Shown: positions 1 through 8,669, counted from the stretch's first letter. The stretch is 64,000 nucleotides of DNA from an uncultured Bacilli bacterium (GCA_947629395.1 CANRDQ010000003.1:1-64000); one strand, 5' to 3'. Numbers and translations: made by a program. Notes: generated from the letters alone by a model not told the origin.

Positions 1-76
1 ACTAATTTCTTAGTCCTCTACACCATTCATTTATCATAGTTTTTGGTTCCACCAACACTACTTGACATTGAACCTT
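1..76. other. unassigned window edge
   Basis: Short stretch downstream of the AbgT-type transporter gene. Only very short open frames are present on either strand. I recognise no terminator, RNA or mobile element end here. Confidence 0.3.
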
Positions 77-1675
77 TTAGATTGTTGGGTAAACATTTGG
101 ACCTATTGGTAAGCCTAATAGATACCATCCAAAGATAATAAGTAACCAAACTCCAGCACTTACAAAGAAGTATGGCATTATCTGTTTTATAGCTTTAGTT
201 ATAATAACAGGTTTTGATTTATCTTTATTATAAATATTTAAATACCCTAAATAAATTGTAAATGCAGCCAACAATGGTGTAATTCCATTTGTCATCGAAT
301 CAGATGCTCTCATAATAAATTGAGCAAATTGTGGAGAAACATTTGATTGCATCAACAATGGAACAACTACTGGTGAAAATATTTGCCACTTAATAGTTGG
401 TGATGTAAGGAATAAATTTGAAACTGCAATAACAATAATTACTAATATAATCAAAGGTATTCCTGTAAAGTTAAGTGTTTCTACTAAATTAGCTAAACCA
501 CCAGCAATTACTGTACCAATTTCAGTTTTCTTAAAAATTGCTAAAAATTGTGAAGCAACAAACATAAGTAAAACAATACTTCCTATTTTTTCAAAATTAG
601 TTGTTGCTTTTTCGACTATATCTTTATCATTTTTAACTGACCTAGCCCCAAGACCATAAGCAAGACCTACTAATAAGAAAAATAAACTAATCATAAAAGT
701 AAATCCATCTTGGAAATATGTATTATCACCAAAAACTTGATCTAAATAAGTTTTCTTATCCATATCTAGTAATAATCCTGACTGTGGTAATCCAGGAATT
801 AACATATAAACAAATATTCCTATTACAATAATAGCAGTTATTAAAGCATAACGTAAACCACGTGTTTGATTTTTTTCTTTTTCAATTTTCTTTTGTTCAA
901 ATTCTTCTATATCGATAATATCTAATTCTTGTGTTTTACTAAAATTCTTTTCTTCTTTATAAGCACTAAATTTTGGCGCAATGAATTTTTCAATAGCAAG
1001 TGTTCCAAATAAAGCAAGTAATATCATACTAACTATTATTATAAATAAATTTGAAGACAAACTAATATGGAAAGATTCATCTATTAAATGAGCCGCACTA
1101 GTAGTATATGGTATTAAAGAAACTTCCATAGAACCAATAAATATTGACACTCCATAGCCAAAAGCTACTCCACAAAATGCTGTTACAATACCTAATTGTG
1201 GATTTCTCTTCAATATTTTATAAATAATAGCGGCTAACGGAATTAATATAGCATAACCAACATCATTTATTAATGAAGAAAGAATACCTATCAATATAAT
1301 TAAGAAAGTTAATTTTGGTTTAGTTAATTTTCGTAAATATTTCTTACTAAAAGCCTCCAAAAAACCAGTAGCTTCTGCTACACTAATTCCTATTAAAGAA
1401 ATTAATAACATAGCAAGTGGAGCAAAACTAACAAAATTAGTAGTTGAATTACTTATTATATATTTCATTCCATCAAAATTAAGTAAGTTCTCTACAGCTA
1501 CCATAGTAGTATCTAAATCATTAACATTACTATTAGCTAATTGATATGTACTTTGAATTTGTAATGCACTTAAAACAGCACTTAACAATACTAATACAAT
1601 ACTTAAGAACAAATATACTGTAATAGGATGGAAATAAAACTTTTTCAGTCTTAACCTTCTCTTTTCTCTTTTCAT
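77..1675 (-). CDS. AbgT-family transporter
   Basis: Polytopic membrane protein of 532 aa with about a dozen hydrophobic segments. AbgT proteins are ion-coupled carriers for p-aminobenzoyl-glutamate or export of related compounds such as sulfonamides. The region around residues 80-105 (NFVSFAPLAMLL, then GISVAEATGF) matches the family pattern of a T-G-F-A-P-L-like loop followed by G-x-G-x-A-E. The C-terminal LTSPTIKWQIFSPVVVPLL segment and the following SDSMTNGITPLLA are also typical. The start is supported by TAGGAG about 7 nt upstream. It is the last gene of the minus-strand run in the window, after the DUF951 gene. The substrate cannot be told from sequence; a folate-precursor role is only a family inference. 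Confidence 0.85.
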   Translation of the reverse strand: MKREKRRLRLKKFYFHPITVYLFLSIVLVLLSAVLSALQIQSTYQLANSNVNDLDTTMVAVENLLNFDGMKYIISNSTTNFVSFAPLAMLLISLIGISVAEATGFLEAFSKKYLRKLTKPKLTFLIILIGILSSLINDVGYAILIPLAAIIYKILKRNPQLGIVTAFCGVAFGYGVSIFIGSMEVSLIPYTTSAAHLIDESFHISLSSNLFIIIVSMILLALFGTLAIEKFIAPKFSAYKEEKNFSKTQELDIIDIEEFEQKKIEKEKNQTRGLRYALITAIIVIGIFVYMLIPGLPQSGLLLDMDKKTYLDQVFGDNTYFQDGFTFMISLFFLLVGLAYGLGARSVKNDKDIVEKATTNFEKIGSIVLLMFVASQFLAIFKKTEIGTVIAGGLANLVETLNFTGIPLIILVIIVIAVSNLFLTSPTIKWQIFSPVVVPLLMQSNVSPQFAQFIMRASDSMTNGITPLLAAFTIYLGYLNIYNKDKSKPVIITKAIKQIMPYFFVSAGVWLLIIFGWYLLGLPIGPNVYPTI

Positions 1676-1685
1676 TTTATCACTC

Positions 1686-1874
1686 CTAAGAGATAACTTT
1701 TTTTATTTTTTTATTAAATTCAATTCTAGGAAGCATAATTGTTCTTCCACAATTACAACATTTTATTTTTACATCAGCACCAAGTCGAGTAATTTCAAAC
1801 TCATTAGTACCACAAGGATGTTGTTTTTTCATACTTACTATACTTCCTAATTTATATTCTACATTATTTTGCAT
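1686..1874 (-). CDS. yyzM: DUF951 family small protein (YyzM-like)
   Basis: A 62-aa basic protein with the DUF951 pattern: an early hydrophobic strand (YKLGSIVSMKKQHPCG), then NEFEITRLGADVKIKC and a CxxC pair (CCNCGR) followed by MLPRIEF. In Bacillus a gene of this family lies next to the soj/spo0J region, and here it follows mscS, parB and parA in the same order. Its start overlaps the end of mscS by 11 bp, so the two are probably translationally coupled. The conserved cysteines suggest a metal or nucleic-acid binding fold, but no function is established. Confidence 0.85.
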   Translation of the reverse strand: MQNNVEYKLGSIVSMKKQHPCGTNEFEITRLGADVKIKCCNCGRTIMLPRIEFNKKIKKVIS

Positions 1875-2679
1875 TATGTACCTCTATTTGTTTAAATGGT
1901 ATTTTTATTTTAGCTTTATTTAAGGCATCAACAATTTCTTTTCTTAAAAATCTTTGTGCCGCATATTGTTGCATTGGTTTTACCAAAGCAGTCATTCTAT
2001 ATACTATTGCAGATTCCTCTAAATTGTCAATACCAAGTACACTTACTTCACCAGTTAAATCTTTCATTTTATTTGGTAATTCTTCAGCTAAATCTTGAAG
2101 TACCTTTTCAACTTTTTCTAAATCACTATCATAAGCTACAGACACATCTACAATAGCTAAAGAATCATGTAAATTATAATTTATAACTTTATTGATAGTA
2201 TGATTTGCTATTATCATAGTTGCTCCTTTAAAATCTCTTATTCTAGTAGACCTTAAACCTATAAAAACAACTTCTCCTGTAAAATTATCTACACATACAG
2301 TATCACCAATTTCAAATTCATCATCTGCAATCATTGAAATACCAGCGATAATATCTTTAGCAGTATCTTGAAAAGCAAGTCCTATTAATGCTGCTGATAC
2401 TCCAAGTCCAGCCACAATACCACTAACATTAACTCCAAACACAGATAAAATATACAAAATTATTACTACATAAATAATATATTTTGTAAAATTGATAAAC
2501 ATAGATTGTAAAGTTTGTAGTTTTTTTCTTTTAAAAGTGGATTTAGCTTTACTTCTTTCAATTGTTCTAATTATAAGTCTTTTTACAAATCTATAACAAA
2601 TTATTCCTAAAAAGATACTAATACCACAAGCTAAAAGCTTATCTAAAACTACCAATAAATCGATACCAAACACTGCCAT
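1864..2679 (-). CDS. small-conductance mechanosensitive channel, MscS family
   Basis: A 271-aa channel that opens under membrane tension and releases solutes during hypo-osmotic shock. It has an N-terminal hydrophobic region, the pore-lining Gly/Ala-rich TM3 (GIVAGLGVSAALIGLAFQ, residues about 88-105), then the MscS beta domain (EFEIGDTVCVDNFTGEVVFIG) and a C-terminal alpha/beta domain. Length fits the short YkuT/YggB type. It lies 14 bp after parB, and an AGAGGG ribosome site precedes the ATG. MscS-type genes commonly sit near parAB in Bacilli. An MscL channel is encoded on the other arm. Confidence 0.9.
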   Translation of the reverse strand: MAVFGIDLLVVLDKLLACGISIFLGIICYRFVKRLIIRTIERSKAKSTFKRKKLQTLQSMFINFTKYIIYVVIILYILSVFGVNVSGIVAGLGVSAALIGLAFQDTAKDIIAGISMIADDEFEIGDTVCVDNFTGEVVFIGLRSTRIRDFKGATMIIANHTINKVINYNLHDSLAIVDVSVAYDSDLEKVEKVLQDLAEELPNKMKDLTGEVSVLGIDNLEESAIVYRMTALVKPMQQYAAQRFLRKEIVDALNKAKIKIPFKQIEVHNAK

Positions 2680-2693
2680 AAAAGCCCTCTTTT

Positions 2694-3581
2694 CTAATTA
2701 TTTAAATTCATAATTTCTAATAATCTATTTAAATCATTTTGATTAACAAATTGAATCTCCAAACGATTATTTTTTATTTTTACTTTAGTTCCTAATTGTT
2801 CACATAGAACTTCTTCAATATACTTATATTCAAGAGATTGTTCTTTTTTAACAGTTTTAATTTTATTCTTTCTCACAAATTCAGAAGGTTCTTTAGTAAT
2901 ATCCTCTAATTGTCTTACACTAAGGCCTTCCTCTACTACTCTTTGTGCTAATTGTTCAGCTTGTTCTTGATTTTCTAGCTTACTTAATACTCTTGCATGA
3001 CCCATACTAATCTTTTTATTAGTAACTAAGTTTTTTACTGCTTCTGGAAGATTTAAAAGTCCTAACATATTTGTTATATGACTTCTACTTTTTCCTAAAC
3101 GATTAGCTAATTGTTCTTGAGTTAAATTTAAACTTTCTAACATTTTTTTGTAAGCTACTGCTTCTTCTAAAGCTGTTAGATTTTCTCTTTGTAAGTTTTC
3201 AAGTAAAGCTATTTCCATCATTTCATTATCAGTAAAATCTCTGATAATAGCTGGAATTTCTTCCAATCCTGCTAAAGCTGAAGCTTTAACTCTTCTTTCT
3301 CCAGCAATAATTTCATAACCTTTTATACTTTTCTTAACTATAATTGGTTGGAAAACTCCATGTTCTTTTATAGATGCTGATAATTCTCTTAATGCTTCTT
3401 CATCAAAATTTTGACGTGGTTGATATGGATTACTACGTAACTCTGAAATTGGAACTTTTTGAATTTCTTCTTTTGGTGTTTCTGTAATTATTTTTTCTTC
3501 TACTTTATTATAATCCATAGGTTCGTTTAAAAATAATTCTTCTAGTCCACGACCTAATGCCTTCCTCTTATTATTTTCCAT
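2694..3581 (-). CDS. spo0J: chromosome partitioning protein ParB (Spo0J)
   Basis: CTP-dependent DNA clamp that loads at parS and organises the origin. The N-terminus (KALGRGLEELF) is the conserved ParA-activating peptide. CTP-binding motifs GERRVKA and ENLQREN are present. The helix-turn-helix LTQEQLANRLGKSRSHITN carries Arg after GKS, as in parS-binding Spo0J rather than Noc. The C-terminal dimerisation domain ends at LLEIMNLNN. The Met fourth in the open frame (MENNKRK) is chosen; it gives 295 aa and an 11-bp overlap with parA. Two perfect parS sites lie at 26.12-26.23 kb. The protein should act with ParA and SMC in origin segregation. Confidence 0.95.
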   Translation of the reverse strand: MENNKRKALGRGLEELFLNEPMDYNKVEEKIITETPKEEIQKVPISELRSNPYQPRQNFDEEALRELSASIKEHGVFQPIIVKKSIKGYEIIAGERRVKASALAGLEEIPAIIRDFTDNEMMEIALLENLQRENLTALEEAVAYKKMLESLNLTQEQLANRLGKSRSHITNMLGLLNLPEAVKNLVTNKKISMGHARVLSKLENQEQAEQLAQRVVEEGLSVRQLEDITKEPSEFVRKNKIKTVKKEQSLEYKYIEEVLCEQLGTKVKIKNNRLEIQFVNQNDLNRLLEIMNLNN

Positions 3582-4356
3582 TTCTTTCAATCACTTCCTT
3601 TGCTAAATTTATATAAGCTTCGCTGCCTCTACTCTTTGGATCATACGCTATAATTGGTTCACCATGCGATGGAGCTTCAGTAAGTCTTATTAACCTTGGA
3701 ATAATTGTATTATAAACTCTTTCTTTAAAGAACTTTCTTATATCATCTACTACTTCAAATCCTAAATTAGTTCTAGAATCTAACATAGTAAGTAAAACAC
3801 CTTCTATATCCAAATTAGGATTTAAACTCTTTTGTGCTAACATTATTGTATTTAATAATTGCATAATTCCTTCTAATGCAAAGAATTCACATTGTACTGG
3901 AATAATTACTGAATTAGAAGCACTTAAAGCATTAGTTGTAATTAACCCTAAAGATGGAGGACAATCTATTATAATAAAGTCAAATAGATCTTTTATTCCT
4001 TCTAAATGTTCTTTTAATTGATTTCCTTTAGAAAAGTCTTTGGCTGTTCTACTTTTTTCAATTAATTCGATATCTAAACCTGCTAAATTAATAGTAGCTG
4101 GAATTACATACAATCTTTTATACTTTGTCTTAATTATAGCCTCGTTAATAGAACACTTAGATATTAAAACATCATAAATACTCTTATCTATATCTCCTTT
4201 ATTGATACCCACTCCAGTTGTAGTATTTCCCTGAGGGTCTAAATCAATTAACAACACTTTTTTACCTAAAAAAGCTAAAGATGCAGAAAGGTTTATACTA
4301 GTTGTAGTCTTTCCCACTCCGCCTTTTTGATTTACTAAAGATATTACCTTTCCCAT
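3571..4356 (-). CDS. soj: chromosome partitioning ATPase ParA (Soj)
   Basis: A 261-aa ATPase of the ParA/MinD class that cooperates with ParB in origin segregation and, in Bacillus, modulates DnaA. The deviant Walker A KGGVGKTTT with both lysines is at residues 12-20. The switch motif LLIDLDPQGN and the Walker B-like IIIDCPPSLG are intact. The start ATG was chosen because AGGTGA lies 6 nt upstream; a GTG three codons earlier sits inside that ribosome site. It overlaps parB and is preceded by its own promoter just downstream of the noc terminator, so parAB-mscS forms a unit separate from noc. Confidence 0.95.
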   Translation of the reverse strand: MGKVISLVNQKGGVGKTTTSINLSASLAFLGKKVLLIDLDPQGNTTTGVGINKGDIDKSIYDVLISKCSINEAIIKTKYKRLYVIPATINLAGLDIELIEKSRTAKDFSKGNQLKEHLEGIKDLFDFIIIDCPPSLGLITTNALSASNSVIIPVQCEFFALEGIMQLLNTIMLAQKSLNPNLDIEGVLLTMLDSRTNLGFEVVDDIRKFFKERVYNTIIPRLIRLTEAPSHGEPIIAYDPKSRGSEAYINLAKEVIERNGK

Positions 4357-4385
4357 ACTTATCACCTTTCTTTTTTCTCTAATAT

Positions 4386-4414
4386 ATTGTATCAGAAAAT
4401 GATATATTTTGAAA
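4386..4414 (-). promoter_or_regulatory. candidate SigA promoter for parA
   Basis: On the minus strand TTTCAA, a 17-bp spacer and TACAAT lie about 30 bp upstream of the parA start and just after the noc terminator. The -35 is weak, the -10 good. Confidence 0.5.
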
Positions 4415-4448
4415 TAACTTTATCAAAAAAAGTAGATTTATATAAATA

Positions 4449-4482
4449 CAAAAAAAACTAGTATCTTTATATATACTAGTTT
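4449..4482 (-). terminator. noc terminator
   Basis: Minus-strand hairpin AACTAGTAT / ATACTAGTT with a perfect 9-bp stem and an 8-nt loop, followed by eight T. It lies a few bases after the noc stop codon. Confidence 0.85.
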
Positions 4483-4487
4483 AAATA

Positions 4488-6158
4488 TTATTCTTCTACA
4501 GAAGGTTTTTTAATTTTTATAACAATTTGATAAGAGTTTTCTAAATTCATTTCATCAGTATCAATCTCTAAATTTCTTCTTTCAAGTTCTCTTATTACTT
4601 CACGAATAGCATTAACTCCACCTTGAACTTCCATATCAGGTAACTTTGGAGGTTGAGCTACAGGTTCTTCCTCTTTTGGTTCTAATTCACTCTTTAAAGC
4701 ACCTCTATAAGATGAATGATTTAAGCTATTGGCTGTTGCTCCATTACTCTTATTTCTCCTCCCATAATCTTCTATTGTGGGAGTTTTAAACAAATTTTCA
4801 TCAAAAGTTGAAGATACTGAAATTGGCTTTTCAGCTTCTGGCTCATTGTTTTTATCATTATAAGAAATTAATCCTTCTTGTCGATCATTATCATCGTCAT
4901 CATCAAAATTATCTTCAAAGTTTTCTAAATCATCATAAGAATCCTTTGTTTTTGGTAAATCCTGATCAACAGATCTATCTATTGTCGATTTCGGAGGATT
5001 AATATGTAATAAACTATCAAGTGAAGAATTACTATTATCAGATAAGTTATTCTTAGTTAAATCATCTTCAGTCATAAACCCACTATTACCACCAGTTGAA
5101 CCGCTTAAATCATTAAATGTTGTTTGTGGTGTACTTGTATAATGTAATTTGCTTTCTGGATCATCATCGTCATCATCATCTTCTTCTAAATCACGATCAA
5201 TTTCTCCATAATTAATAAATTTAGTATTATATGGTTCAGAATTTAATGAGAAGTTATCATTGTTGTTAGAAACTTCACGTGGGCGTGTATTTTGTGGAGT
5301 TTCAAAGACTATACTATCTTCTTGATCTCTTTTAGCTTGGTTATTCAAACTTTCAGTAACATCAGTAAAATCTATCATTTTATCTGGCATTGGAGGAGTA
5401 AATCTTGGCTCCTCTGGTTGTTGTACAGGCTGTGGCTCAGGTTCTGGTGCTACTGGTTGTGCTGGAACACTAAAACTTGGTTCTTCAAACATCTTTTCAG
5501 GAGCTTTAGGAATATCAATAGTTTTAGGTGCTTCCTGAGATATTTCCTCTTCAGCTACATTATCATGTTTAATTAAATTCTCTAAACTTCTAACCGTAAT
5601 ACGATCTTGAATTATTTGTTTTAATAATCTATCTTGCTCTTCTTTATCATGCACCATTAAAAGTGTTCTACCATGTTTTTCAGAAATTTTACCATTAAGT
5701 AAAGCATTTTGAACATTTTCAGATAACCCTAATAAACGTAATTTATTTGCTACAGCAGATTGACTTTTTCCCATTGTTTTAGCAAGTTCATCTTGGGTCA
5801 TTTGATCTATTTCTAATATTTTTTGATATGTTTTAGCTTCTTCAATTGGATTTAAATTTTTTCTTTGTAAGTTTTCAAGTAGTGCTACTTTTGAACTTTC
5901 TTTGTCATCCAAGTTTCTAATAATTGCTGGAATTTTTGTAAGTCCTGCCAAAGCAGAGGCTTTATATCTTCTTTCTCCAGCTATTATTTCATATTTTTCA
6001 CCATTTTTACGAACAATAATTGGTTGAATAACCCCATGTTCTTTAATTGATACCGCTAATTCCTTCAATGCTCTTTCATCAAAAACTTCTCTTGGTTGAA
6101 AACGATTAGGAATAATATCATCTAAATATAAATATACTACTTCATTTTCTCCTGGCAT
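4488..6158 (-). CDS. noc: nucleoid occlusion protein Noc (ParB paralogue) with long acidic linker
   Basis: ParB-family CTP-binding clamp expected to bind NBS sites and block division over the nucleoid. From the chosen ATG (556 aa) the ParB/CTPase domain spans about 8-115, with GERRYKA and ENLQRKN. The helix-turn-helix follows at about 120-145. Its recognition helix GKSQSAVANKLRLL has the Gln and Lys that mark Noc (Bacillus Noc reads GQSTIANKLRLL) rather than the Arg of Spo0J. Residues about 200-500 are low-complexity, rich in Pro, Glu, Asp and Asn, with runs of seven or eight acidic residues; the last 50 residues resemble a ParB dimerisation domain. Bacillus Noc has about 280 residues and an N-terminal amphipathic membrane helix; here the protein begins almost directly at the ParB fold, and a stop lies upstream in frame. 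GGGTGA 6 nt upstream supports the ATG. Confidence 0.88.
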   Translation of the reverse strand: MPGENEVVYLYLDDIIPNRFQPREVFDERALKELAVSIKEHGVIQPIIVRKNGEKYEIIAGERRYKASALAGLTKIPAIIRNLDDKESSKVALLENLQRKNLNPIEEAKTYQKILEIDQMTQDELAKTMGKSQSAVANKLRLLGLSENVQNALLNGKISEKHGRTLLMVHDKEEQDRLLKQIIQDRITVRSLENLIKHDNVAEEEISQEAPKTIDIPKAPEKMFEEPSFSVPAQPVAPEPEPQPVQQPEEPRFTPPMPDKMIDFTDVTESLNNQAKRDQEDSIVFETPQNTRPREVSNNNDNFSLNSEPYNTKFINYGEIDRDLEEDDDDDDDPESKLHYTSTPQTTFNDLSGSTGGNSGFMTEDDLTKNNLSDNSNSSLDSLLHINPPKSTIDRSVDQDLPKTKDSYDDLENFEDNFDDDDDNDRQEGLISYNDKNNEPEAEKPISVSSTFDENLFKTPTIEDYGRRNKSNGATANSLNHSSYRGALKSELEPKEEEPVAQPPKLPDMEVQGGVNAIREVIRELERRNLEIDTDEMNLENSYQIVIKIKKPSVEE

Positions 6159-6269
6159 ATAAGTCACCCACTTTATTCTTTTTTATTCTATGAACCTATT
6201 ATCAATAACTATTATAACATTAATAATTATAAAATTTCAATAGATTTTACTTTTTTATCCTTATTGACA

Positions 6270-6294
6270 TAAAAAAAGAAGCTCTATGCTTCTT
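6270..6294 (-). terminator. spoVG terminator
   Basis: Minus-strand hairpin AAGAAGC, loop ATAGA, GCTTCTT, followed by seven T. The stop codon of spoVG lies within the structure. Confidence 0.85.
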
Positions 6295-6571
6295 CATTTC
6301 CTTCTTCAGGTGCATCTTCTGCTTCATTATAAGCACTTATAACTGCATCTTCGAACATAGCTCTTACTTCTGGATTAATTGGATGAGCTATATCACGATA
6401 ACCACCTGTAGCGGTTTTACGGCTTGGCATTGCAATAAATAAACCGTTATCTCCTTCAATTATACGAATATCATGAACTGCAAAACTATCATCTAATAAT
6501 ACTGATGCAATTCCTTTCATACGTGATCCTTCTTTTTCAATCTTACGTACATTAACTGATGTAATTTTCAT
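6284..6571 (-). CDS. spoVG: septation/sporulation regulator SpoVG
   Basis: A 95-aa nucleic-acid-binding regulator of septation, sporulation and other processes. The diagnostic stretch [20 protein letters not shown] at about 33-52 and [11 protein letters not shown] match SpoVG closely. The C-terminus is short and acidic ([11 protein letters not shown]). A strong ribosome site (GGGAGGA) precedes the ATG. It has its own promoter and terminator, so it is a single-gene unit downstream of veg. In Bacillus spoVG is SigH-driven; here a SigA-like promoter is the one I can see. Confidence 0.97.
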   Translation of the reverse strand: MKITSVNVRKIEKEGSRMKGIASVLLDDSFAVHDIRIIEGDNGLFIAMPSRKTATGGYRDIAHPINPEVRAMFEDAVISAYNEAEDAPEEGNEEA

Positions 6572-6626
6572 TTTTGTCCTCCCTCGTCATTATGCTATCT
6601 TAAAGTATCATCTACTTTATATAATC

Positions 6627-6655
6627 ATTTTATAATAAATACAACGAAAATGCAA
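6627..6655 (-). promoter_or_regulatory. spoVG promoter
   Basis: Minus-strand TTGCAT, 17-bp spacer, TAAAAT, about 55 bp upstream of the spoVG start. A SigH element was not convincingly seen. Confidence 0.6.
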
Positions 6656-6674
6656 CATTTTTTCGTAAAAACTA

Positions 6675-6893
6675 TTATTCTATAATTTCTAAATTCTCAA
6701 TTAAAATATCACTGTAGGTAAATGATTTAATTCGATTATCTTGATTTTTAATTTCAATAGTAAAAACAGCGGGATAGGTATCGATAATTCTTCCTTCAAA
6801 CTCTTCAGTTTGATTTCTAGAACCATTAAATTTAAACTTTAATAATTTACCCTTTTTACAGTTCATTTCATTTCTGATTTTTTCTATATTCAT
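6675..6893 (-). CDS. veg: Veg protein (biofilm/spore-related DUF1021)
   Basis: A 72-aa protein matching Veg over its length: IRNEMNCKKGKLLKFKFNGSRNQTEEFEGRI at the start (family pattern of Gly-Lys, then NGGR), then TYPAVFTIEI and FTYSDILIENLEI. Bacillus Veg promotes biofilm matrix expression by antagonising SinR and is among the most strongly transcribed genes. Here its ATG overlaps the yabG TGA as ATGA, so it is translationally coupled to a sporulation protease gene. That suggests that at least part of its expression is tied to yabG. No strong promoter of its own was seen inside yabG. Confidence 0.9.
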   Translation of the reverse strand: MNIEKIRNEMNCKKGKLLKFKFNGSRNQTEEFEGRIIDTYPAVFTIEIKNQDNRIKSFTYSDILIENLEIIE

Positions 6894-7678
6894 CTTGGAA
6901 AACCTACATACATTGTACCATTAGTTATGATTCCACCTATCCCATTTGAACCATATTTAGTTTTTTCAATCATATTTATTAAATCTATATTCTTGTTTTT
7001 TTCTGATAAGGCAATAGAACTAGCTATAATAGCGGGATCTAAAGCATGGATATTAATTCGTTTTGGACTTGAGGCAAAATTAGCACCAGCTTTAATAAGT
7101 TGTTCATAATTAGATTGACAAGCACCAGCAATAATTATTAATTTATCTTGACTTTTTTCATATTTCCTAGCTTCTTTAATTGCTTCCACAAAATTTCTAC
7201 TATTTTGATAATTATTTATATCTTCCATATCGTTTTTTCTTCGATAGTAAGCATCATGTCCCGTAATAACAATTATATCTGGTTTATATTTTTTTAAATA
7301 TACAGTTATTTCTTTAGAAATCATATCTTCTTTTAAATTTACTCCATAAGCTTTTACTTTTATATCCCTATAAAAATTCATACATCTTGCCAAATAATCT
7401 TGATCCCCATCAATATGTAAAATAGTACCAGGTAAATAAAAATATTGACTTCTATCTAAATTAATTTCTTTTTTATTTTCCTCAATAATTAAACGATCTT
7501 CTTTAAATGAGTCAATATCTTCTTTTTCTTTTCTCAAATCTTCTAAATCACTATCAGCATATAATCTTAAATCTACTCCTTTTAAGATAGCTATGTCATT
7601 ATTAATTTCTATTACTCTAAAGACAATATCATTATTATGTGAATTACGACTAACAATATCACCTATTTTAAAATTCAT
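6890..7678 (-). CDS. yabG: sporulation-specific cysteine protease YabG
   Basis: A 262-aa protease of the U57/clostripain-like group that processes spore coat proteins late in sporulation. The N-terminal beta domain (FKIGDIVSRNSHNNDIVFRV) is followed by GTILHIDGDQDYL and the catalytic region, with the likely His in VITGHDAYYRR and the likely Cys in IIAGACQSNYEQL. The C-terminal block ANFASSPKRINIHALDPA is highly characteristic. The gene ends by overlapping veg. A SigE/SigK-like promoter lies just upstream. Together with bofA, spoVT, yabP and yabQ it supports a spore-forming host. Confidence 0.95.
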   Translation of the reverse strand: MNFKIGDIVSRNSHNNDIVFRVIEINNDIAILKGVDLRLYADSDLEDLRKEKEDIDSFKEDRLIIEENKKEINLDRSQYFYLPGTILHIDGDQDYLARCMNFYRDIKVKAYGVNLKEDMISKEITVYLKKYKPDIIVITGHDAYYRRKNDMEDINNYQNSRNFVEAIKEARKYEKSQDKLIIIAGACQSNYEQLIKAGANFASSPKRINIHALDPAIIASSIALSEKNKNIDLINMIEKTKYGSNGIGGIITNGTMYVGFPR

Positions 7679-7695
7679 TTAATCATCTCCAAAAA

Positions 7696-7724
7696 AGTAT
7701 ATGTAAATAACTAAAAAAATATTT
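7696..7724 (-). promoter_or_regulatory. candidate SigE-type promoter for yabG
   Basis: Minus-strand AAATATT, 14-bp spacer, CATATACT. This is one mismatch per element from the mother-cell SigE consensus, placed about 17 bp upstream of the yabG start and ahead of its GGAG ribosome site. Confidence 0.45.
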
Positions 7725-7810
7725 TAACAATAATTTAGAGCTACTATTTTTTATCTATTTTTAGTCTCTCCCCAATCAGATAGATTCTATAACCTTATTG
7801 AAATTACAAT

Positions 7811-7838
7811 AAAAAATGACTAATCTAAATGATTAGCC
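7811..7838 (-). terminator. rsmA terminator
   Basis: Minus-strand GGCTAATC, loop ATTTA, GATTAGTC, then an A and a run of six T. The 8-bp stem has one G-U pair, and the rsmA stop lies inside the 3' arm. Confidence 0.75.
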
Positions 7839-8614
7839 ATATCTACAAATACTTCTACTGGTAATTGTTCCGCTCTAGAAGTTAAATCTTTATTATATTT
7901 TTTAAGAACCTCTTCTACTTTAGTTAAATCATATTTCTTTAAATTATTACGTAAATTTTTTCTTTTAAATTGAAAAGAATCTTTAACTAAATTATTAAAT
8001 TTACTTTTATCTTTTAATGGTAAAGTTTCACCTTTTTCAGATAATTCAATTACTACACTATCTACATTAGGTTTAGGAATAAATTCATTACGAGATACAT
8101 TCATAAGTTTTTTTAAATTATAGGAATACCCTAATATTACACTTAAAGCATTATAACTTTTAGTACCATAAGTTGCAGTTATTCTATCTCCTAATTCTTT
8201 TTGAACCATCATCACTATTTTTTTAAATTTTATTCTACTTTCTACTAATTTAAATAATATAGGTGTAGTTATATAATAAGGAACATTACTAATAAAATAA
8301 ATATTATCAACATCATAACCTTTAATATCTTCTTCTATATTTCTTTCTAAAAAATCACCAAATAAGATTTTTATGTTATCAACATCTGAAAACTCTTTCA
8401 TTAATATATCTTGTAAAGTTTCATCTATTTCATATGCCAAAACATATTTAGCATTCTTTACTAAACATCTAGTCAGATTACCTGAACCTGGTCCTACTTC
8501 TATTACTAAAGAATTATCTAAAATATTAGTTTTTTCCACTATATTTTCTACAATTTTATTATTTTTTAAAAAATTTTGTCCGAACTTCTTTTTAAATTTA
8601 AAATCATTATACAT
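7820..8614 (-). CDS. rsmA: 16S rRNA dimethyladenosine transferase RsmA (KsgA)
   Basis: SAM-dependent enzyme that dimethylates two adjacent adenosines in helix 45 of 16S rRNA during 30S maturation. Motifs in order: KKFGQNFL near the N-terminus, SAM motif I VIEVGPGSGNLT (about 38-49), and catalytic SNVPYYITTPI. The C-terminal helical domain contains the FKRKNLRNNLKK pattern. Length (264 aa) is normal. AGGTGAT precedes the ATG. In Bacillus the order is tatD, rpfB, rnmV, ksgA, yabG; here rpfB and rnmV are missing and a SipW-type cluster lies upstream. A good promoter lies between that cluster's terminator and this gene. Confidence 0.97.
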   Translation of the reverse strand: MYNDFKFKKKFGQNFLKNNKIVENIVEKTNILDNSLVIEVGPGSGNLTRCLVKNAKYVLAYEIDETLQDILMKEFSDVDNIKILFGDFLERNIEEDIKGYDVDNIYFISNVPYYITTPILFKLVESRIKFKKIVMMVQKELGDRITATYGTKSYNALSVILGYSYNLKKLMNVSRNEFIPKPNVDSVVIELSEKGETLPLKDKSKFNNLVKDSFQFKRKNLRNNLKKYDLTKVEEVLKKYNKDLTSRAEQLPVEVFVDMANHLD

Positions 8615-8640
8615 AATATCACCTAATGTCTTTCTCGTCT

Positions 8641-8669
8641 AATATAGCAAAATTTAGGTCTTTATTCAA
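8641..8669 (-). promoter_or_regulatory. rsmA promoter
   Basis: Minus-strand TTGAAT, 17-bp spacer, TATATT with an extended TGC ahead of the -10. It starts right after the T-run of the upstream terminator. Confidence 0.65.

Noticed and set aside
5292..5576. 94-aa Trp/Phe-rich open frame antisense to noc
   Set aside because: Shadow of the low-complexity acidic and proline-rich linker of noc; composition is an artefact of that repeat-like sequence.
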